From: an uncultured Oscillospiraceae bacterium
GTDB lineage: Bacteria > Bacillota > Clostridia > Oscillospirales > Oscillospiraceae
Reading direction: 5' to 3'
Assembly: GCA_910584395.1 (NCBI GenBank)
Contig: CAJUAS010000026.1
Span: 1-28,433 of the forward strand
Length of the DNA stretch: 28,433 bases
In this document: positions 24,528 through 28,433 of the stretch, piece after piece
How the letters are laid out: the number at the start of each line of letters is the position of its first letter
Numbering within the stretch: position 1 is the stretch's first letter
Notes under the pieces: generated by a model
What the model was told of the DNA's origin: nothing
Databases searched by the model: none
What the model saw: the letters and a program-made list of their open reading frames with translations, nothing else
Made by a program: the position numbers and the translations under genes

Positions 24528-25937
24528 ATGGAAGACACCAAAAAGACCCCCGGTCAGGAGCGGCGCGACGCGCTGCTCTACACCCCCAAGAACGGCTATG
24601 ACCGCCTCACCCCTCAGGACGAGATCGCCATGCACAGCTACTGTGAGGACTACAAAAAGTTCCTCGATCTGGGCAAGACCGAGCGCGAGTGCGTCACCGC
24701 CGCCGAAGCTCTGGCCAAGGCGCAGGGCTTTCAGCCTCTGGAAAAGGGCATGAGCCTGAAGGCCGGGGACAAGGTCTACCGCATCAACCGGGGCAAGTCC
24801 ATCATGCTGGCGGTCATCGGCTCTGCGCCCCTTTCTCAGGGGGCGAACATCGCCGCCGCCCACATCGACTCCCCCCGCCTCGACCTCAAGCCCAACCCCC
24901 TCTATGAGGACAGCGAGATGGCCTTTTTCAAGACCCACTACTACGGCGGCATCCGCAAGTATCAGTGGGTGACCATCCCTCTGGAGCTTCACGGCGTCGT
25001 GGCCCTCAAAAACGGCCAGAACATCCCGGTGGCCATCGGCCCGGGCGCGGGCGACCCGGTGTTCACTGTGGACGACCTGCTCCCCCACTTAGCCAAGGAT
25101 CAGTCCCAGAAGCCTTTGGGCGAGGCCATCCCCGCCGAGAGCCTCAACATTCTGGTGGGCAGCCGCCCCTTCAAGGACGACGAGGGCAGCGACCGGGTGA
25201 AGCTGGCGGTCATGGAGATCCTTCACGAGAAATACGGCATCGTAGAGGAGGACTTCATCTCCGCGGAGCTGGAGGCCGTGCCCGCGTTCAAGGCCAGCGA
25301 TCTGGGCTTGGATCGCTCCATGATCGGTGCGTACGGCCACGATGACCGGGTGTGCGCTTACGCTTCTCTGGCCGCTCTTTTGGAGCTGAACGCCATCCCC
25401 ACCAAGACCGCCGTGTGTATGCTGGCGGACAAGGAGGAGATCGGCTCGGAGGGGGTGTCCGGGATGCAGTCCGCCGCCTTTGACACCTTTATGAGCGACC
25501 TGTGCGACACCCAGCAGATCCCCCTCAAGCGCTGCTATGAGGCGTCCTTCTGCCTCTCCGCCGACGTGACCTCCGCCTATGACCCCAACTTCGCCGACGT
25601 GTACGAAAAGCGCAACGCCGCCCGGGTCAACTACGGCATCGGTCTTTGCAAATACACCGGCGCGCGGGGCAAATCCGGCGCGTCCGACGCCTCCGCCGAG
25701 CTGGTGGGCAAGATCCGCCGGGTGCTGGACGACCGCGGGGTCATCTGGCAGATGGCCGAGCTGGGCAAGGCCGATCAGGGCGGCGGCGGCACGGTGGCCG
25801 TCTATATGGCCCAGCGGGACATCGACGTGCTGGACGCCGGCGTGCCCGTCCTCTCCATGCACGCTCCCTTCGAGACCGTGGCCAAGCTGGACTGCTATAT
25901 GACCTACCGCGCCGCTCAGGCGGTGTATCTCGCCTAA
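24528..25937 (+). CDS. M18-family metallo-aminopeptidase
   Basis: A 469-residue cytosolic peptidase of the M18 (aspartyl aminopeptidase) family that removes N-terminal acidic residues from peptides. Metal ligands fit AAHIDSPRLD (His-x-Asp), ADKEEIGSEG (Glu-Glu pair) and SADVTSAYDP; DDRVCAYASLAALLEL is the typical dimer/helix stretch and MHAPFE the final His. Length suits the larger apeA-type members. The frame begins 10 codons earlier, but the ATG at 24528 follows AAAGGAGGA and is chosen. Confidence 0.9.
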   Translation: MEDTKKTPGQERRDALLYTPKNGYDRLTPQDEIAMHSYCEDYKKFLDLGKTERECVTAAEALAKAQGFQPLEKGMSLKAGDKVYRINRGKSIMLAVIGSAPLSQGANIAAAHIDSPRLDLKPNPLYEDSEMAFFKTHYYGGIRKYQWVTIPLELHGVVALKNGQNIPVAIGPGAGDPVFTVDDLLPHLAKDQSQKPLGEAIPAESLNILVGSRPFKDDEGSDRVKLAVMEILHEKYGIVEEDFISAELEAVPAFKASDLGLDRSMIGAYGHDDRVCAYASLAALLELNAIPTKTAVCMLADKEEIGSEGVSGMQSAAFDTFMSDLCDTQQIPLKRCYEASFCLSADVTSAYDPNFADVYEKRNAARVNYGIGLCKYTGARGKSGASDASAELVGKIRRVLDDRGVIWQMAELGKADQGGGGTVAVYMAQRDIDVLDAGVPVLSMHAPFETVAKLDCYMTYRAAQAVYLA

Positions 25938-25976
25938 AAACCCGGTTCACTTGATAGAAAGAGAGGCTCTGCGCCT

Positions 25977-27236
25977 ATGAAGAAGCCCTTTGTCACCCTT
26001 CCCCAGCTCCAGTCCATCACCGCCCAGTATCCCACCCCCTTCCACCTTTATGACGAGAAGGGCATCCGGGAAAACGCCCGCGCCATGAAGGCGGCGTTTG
26101 CTTGGAATCCGGGCTTCAAGGAGTATTTTGCCGTCAAGGCCACCCCCACTCCCGCCATTTTGAAGCTCCTGCGGGAAGAGGGCTGCGGGGTGGACTGTTC
26201 CTCCCTCACCGAGCTGATGCTGTCCGATCAGTGCGGCTTCGGGGGCAGCGAGATCATGTTCTCCTCCAACGACACCCCCGCCGAGGAATTTGTTCTGGCG
26301 GACAAGCTGGGGGCGACCATCAACCTTGACGACTTCACCCACATCGACTTTCTTCAAAAGGCGGTGGGACACATTCCGGAGACCATCTCCTGCCGCTACA
26401 ACCCCGGCGGCACGTTCACCGCGGGCGCAAGCAAGGAGGGGTTTCAGGTCATGGACAACCCCGGCGAGGCCAAGTACGGCTTTACCCGCGCCCAGCTCAC
26501 CGAGGGTTTCCGGAAGCTGAAGGCCATGGGCGCCAAGCACTTCGGGCTTCACGCCTTTTTGGCGTCCAACACTCTGTCCAACGACTATTACCCCGCTCTG
26601 GCCCGTATCCTGTTCCAGACTGCTGTGGAGCTGCAACAGGAGACCGGCTGCCACATCGCCTTCATCAACCTCTCCGGCGGCGTAGGCATCCCCTACCGCC
26701 CCGACCAGACCGCCAACGATATTTCGGTCATCGGGGAGGGGGTTCGCAATGCCTATGAGGAGGTGCTTGTCCCCGCCGGAATGGGGGACGTGTCCATCTT
26801 CACCGAGCTGGGCCGCTTTATGCTTGGGCCGTATGGCTGTCTGGTGACCAAGGCCACCCACTTCAAGCACACCTACAAGGAATATGTGGGGGTGGACGCC
26901 TGCGCCGCCAACCTGATGCGCCCCGCCATGTACGGCGCGTACCACCACATCACCGTTATGGGCAAGGAGGACGCCCCTTGCGACCACGTCTACGACGTGA
27001 CCGGCGGGCTGTGCGAGAACAACGACAAGTTCGCCATCGACCGCCCCCTCCCGGAGATCGAGCTGGGCGACCTGCTGGTCATCCACGACACCGGGGCTCA
27101 CGGCCATTCCATGGGCTATCAGTACAACGGCCGGCTGCGCTCGGCGGAGCTGCTGCTCCGGGAAGACGGCTCGGTGAAGCTCATCCGCCGGGCGGAGACC
27201 CCGGAGGATTACTTCGCCACCATGGTCTTTGATTGA
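25977..27236 (+). CDS. lysA: Diaminopimelate decarboxylase
   Basis: A 419-residue fold-III PLP enzyme converting meso-diaminopimelate to lysine. The PLP lysine is K54 in YFAVKATPTP. Other group-III decarboxylase features are GVDCSSLTEL, FGLHAFLASN, the phosphate loop LSGGVGIPY, ELGRF, and the catalytic CENND in the C-terminal barrel. Related group-III decarboxylases acting on arginine or carboxynorspermidine cannot be fully ruled out, but CENND and overall layout suit LysA-like enzymes. The start has GAGAGG 10 nt upstream. No lysine riboswitch can fit in the 39-nt gap before it. Confidence 0.85.
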   Translation: MKKPFVTLPQLQSITAQYPTPFHLYDEKGIRENARAMKAAFAWNPGFKEYFAVKATPTPAILKLLREEGCGVDCSSLTELMLSDQCGFGGSEIMFSSNDTPAEEFVLADKLGATINLDDFTHIDFLQKAVGHIPETISCRYNPGGTFTAGASKEGFQVMDNPGEAKYGFTRAQLTEGFRKLKAMGAKHFGLHAFLASNTLSNDYYPALARILFQTAVELQQETGCHIAFINLSGGVGIPYRPDQTANDISVIGEGVRNAYEEVLVPAGMGDVSIFTELGRFMLGPYGCLVTKATHFKHTYKEYVGVDACAANLMRPAMYGAYHHITVMGKEDAPCDHVYDVTGGLCENNDKFAIDRPLPEIELGDLLVIHDTGAHGHSMGYQYNGRLRSAELLLREDGSVKLIRRAETPEDYFATMVFD

Positions 27237-27245
27237 GGTGGAGCG

Positions 27246-27620
27246 ATGCTGAAACCTATCACCTTACCCTCTCTCAGCCACTTTCTCAACGGCAACGGCT
27301 GGCTGGGCAGCGCGGGACTGATGCGCTTCCAGATCGAAAAGCCCGCCGAGGAAGCAATGACCGCCGTCCTCTGGCAAGGGCCGTTCTCCCGGCCCTACGC
27401 CCAAGAGCTGGAGCAGCAGACCTTCCCAGTCAGCGAAGAGGGTCTGACGGCGGCGCTTGATTACCTGAACGCCAAGGCCCAAGCGATCAACGAAACACCT
27501 CCCTTCACCGAGGAGGAAACCATGGAACATTACCGCGCCAAAAAGGCGGAGGAAGCCGCGCCAAAAGAGGCTTACACACACAGAAGTCCGAACCCCGGTG
27601 GGGTTCGGACTTCTTTTTTC
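27246..27620 (+). CDS. Hypothetical protein with no stop codon before the terminator
   Basis: A likely gene whose ATG (27246) lies nine bases after the lysA stop, with GAGGTGGAG just upstream. About 110 residues read as a plausible soluble protein (MLKPITLPSLSHFLNG, then FQIEKPAEEAMTAVLWQGP, ending in charged EEETMEHYRAKKAEEAA). I do not recognise it. Oddly, no in-frame stop occurs before the intrinsic terminator at 27583-27620; the frame runs through the hairpin and stays open to the end of the window. The other two plus-strand frames also have no stop between 27461 and 27620, so a simple frameshift near the end would not restore one. The end coordinate is set at the terminator. Gene reality is likely; its true 3' end is unclear. 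Confidence 0.55.
27583..27620 (+). terminator. Intrinsic terminator ending the long plus-strand block
   Basis: A perfect 14-bp stem, GAAGTCCGAACCCC (27583-27596) and GGGGTTCGGACTTC (27600-27613), has a GGT loop and a TTTTTT run at 27614-27619. On the opposite strand no T-tract follows, so it works mainly in the plus direction. Confidence 0.9.
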
Positions 27621-27626
27621 TTTTGC

Positions 27627-28433
27627 TCAATACCGCTTGTCCAGCTCCGCGACCAGTCCGGCGATGGCGCCGTCCTCGCTGTGGGGCAGGAGGTGCGCGC
27701 CGGAGTCCTTGACCTCTTGGGCGCAGTCGGCGGGGGCGTAGGGCACGGCGGACACCGCCAGCATGGGGAGGTCGTTTTGGTTGTCCCCCACGCAGTAGAG
27801 GTTTTCCCGGCGGACACCCAGCTTCTCAGCCAGATGCAAAACCATGCCGCCCTTAGTCGCGCCCTTGGCGGTCAGCTCCAGCATATGAAAGTTGGAGAAG
27901 ATGGCCTCATAGCGGTCTCCCCAGCGTTCCAAGATCAGCTTTTGGGCCGCCTGCAGGATGCTGTTTTTCTGGTGGAGGATGGCCTTGCCCCAAGGCTGGG
28001 GCATTTCTTCTATGGCGCACTCCTCGGCGGTGCATTTCGCCCGCTCCAGATGAAACCACGTCCACTCGTTGGGATTCCAGATGTAGATGTCCTCCCCGTG
28101 GTAGGCCTCCAGACCCACCTCGGGGATCAGCTTCACCAATTCCAGCAGGTCGCCCGCAATGGTCTCCGGCACGGTGCGCTCCTCTACCAAAACCTCCCGG
28201 GAGAAGTCGTAGAGCTGCGCGCCGTTGGCCAAGATCACCGGGGCGTTGGGCTTTGCCATGTCCACATAGCGGCGGAAGGTGGTGCGGGCGCGGCCGGTGG
28301 CGATGGTGAAGGTGCCGCCCTCGGACTGGAAATAGGCCACCGCTTGGCGGTTGGCCTCGGGGAGAACGTGGGACGCGGGAAAGAAGGTGTCGTCAAAGTC
28401 GCTGGCGATCATCACCCCGTCGAATTTGCCCAT
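27627..28433 (-). CDS. Cof-type HAD-superfamily phosphatase
   Basis: A 268-residue haloacid dehalogenase-type hydrolase of the Cof/class IIB kind, usually dephosphorylating sugar phosphates or cofactors. Motif I is D12-F-D14-D-T16, motif II the TGR-like IATGRARTTF, motif III the Lys in ATKGGMVLHLAEKLG, and motif IV GDNQNDLPML. The start ATG occupies the last three bases of the window and length is normal, so the gene is probably complete, but an upstream start or its ribosome binding site cannot be seen. It converges on the long plus-strand block. Confidence 0.9.
   Translation of the reverse strand: MGKFDGVMIASDFDDTFFPASHVLPEANRQAVAYFQSEGGTFTIATGRARTTFRRYVDMAKPNAPVILANGAQLYDFSREVLVEERTVPETIAGDLLELVKLIPEVGLEAYHGEDIYIWNPNEWTWFHLERAKCTAEECAIEEMPQPWGKAILHQKNSILQAAQKLILERWGDRYEAIFSNFHMLELTAKGATKGGMVLHLAEKLGVRRENLYCVGDNQNDLPMLAVSAVPYAPADCAQEVKDSGAHLLPHSEDGAIAGLVAELDKRY

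Noticed and set aside
25938..25976. Search for a lysine riboswitch before lysA
   Set aside because: The 39-nt gap is far too short for an L-box and shows no such structure.
27264..27581. 105-codon minus-strand open frame opposite the non-stop gene
   Set aside because: I considered this as the real gene because the plus frame lacks a stop. The plus frame has a good ribosome binding site and a balanced composition, while the minus product is Gly/Leu/Arg-rich with no start signal.
27621..28433. Continuation of the open plus-strand frame from 27246 to the window end
   Set aside because: It is antisense to the complete HAD phosphatase gene and lies beyond a strong terminator, so it is not taken as coding.

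Overview
The window looks like chromosomal DNA of a high-GC anaerobic Firmicute of the Oscillospiraceae type (Flavonifractor, Pseudoflavonifractor and similar gut genera). This rests on four things: a group-B-like [FeFe]-hydrogenase, an SLH-domain surface protein, strong AAGGAGG ribosome binding sites, and GC-rich codon use with a Gram-positive style murein and translation gene block. The genus assignment is inference. I see no rRNA, tRNA, CRISPR array, insertion sequence or prophage.

Left part (1-9470). The window opens inside the end of a phospho-sugar mutase gene, followed 1 nt later by a DUF815 AAA ATPase and an AT-richer orphan gene. A perfect bidirectional hairpin separates these from a minus-strand block. 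That block holds the monomeric hydrogenase, then a zinc/cadmium efflux operon (ArsR repressor, free-standing HMA protein, P1B ATPase), then an MBOAT plus SGNH surface O-acetylation pair. The efflux operon has a perfect consensus promoter (TTGACA-17-TATAAT) directly abutting a 26-bp operator palindrome. At 9015-9065 two divergent promoters share overlapping -35 boxes, one driving the MBOAT operon and one a small orphan gene.

Middle (9471-11248). A strong shared hairpin terminator is followed by a minus-strand secreted SLH protein and a divergent plus-strand orphan gene.

Right part (11249-27620). Sixteen plus-strand genes are packed with gaps of 0-40 nt, several with ATGA or GTGA stop/start overlaps, and I see no terminator until 27583. 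They cover cell-envelope precursor supply (uppP, ddl, murF, lysA), chromosome translocation (ftsK/spoIIIE), translation (an ABC-F ATPase, prfA, a Sua5-type enzyme), coenzyme A synthesis (coaE), an M18 aminopeptidase, a DUF218 membrane protein and several poorly known genes. Among the latter are a CatA-like acetyltransferase and a DUF4180 protein side by side. The last gene of the block has no in-frame stop before the intrinsic terminator that ends the block. A minus-strand Cof-type HAD phosphatase closes the window, its start codon lying on the last three bases.

No clearly new multi-gene system stands out. The most unusual items are the non-stop gene at 27246, the paired divergent promoters, the CatA-like/DUF4180 pair and several orphan genes.
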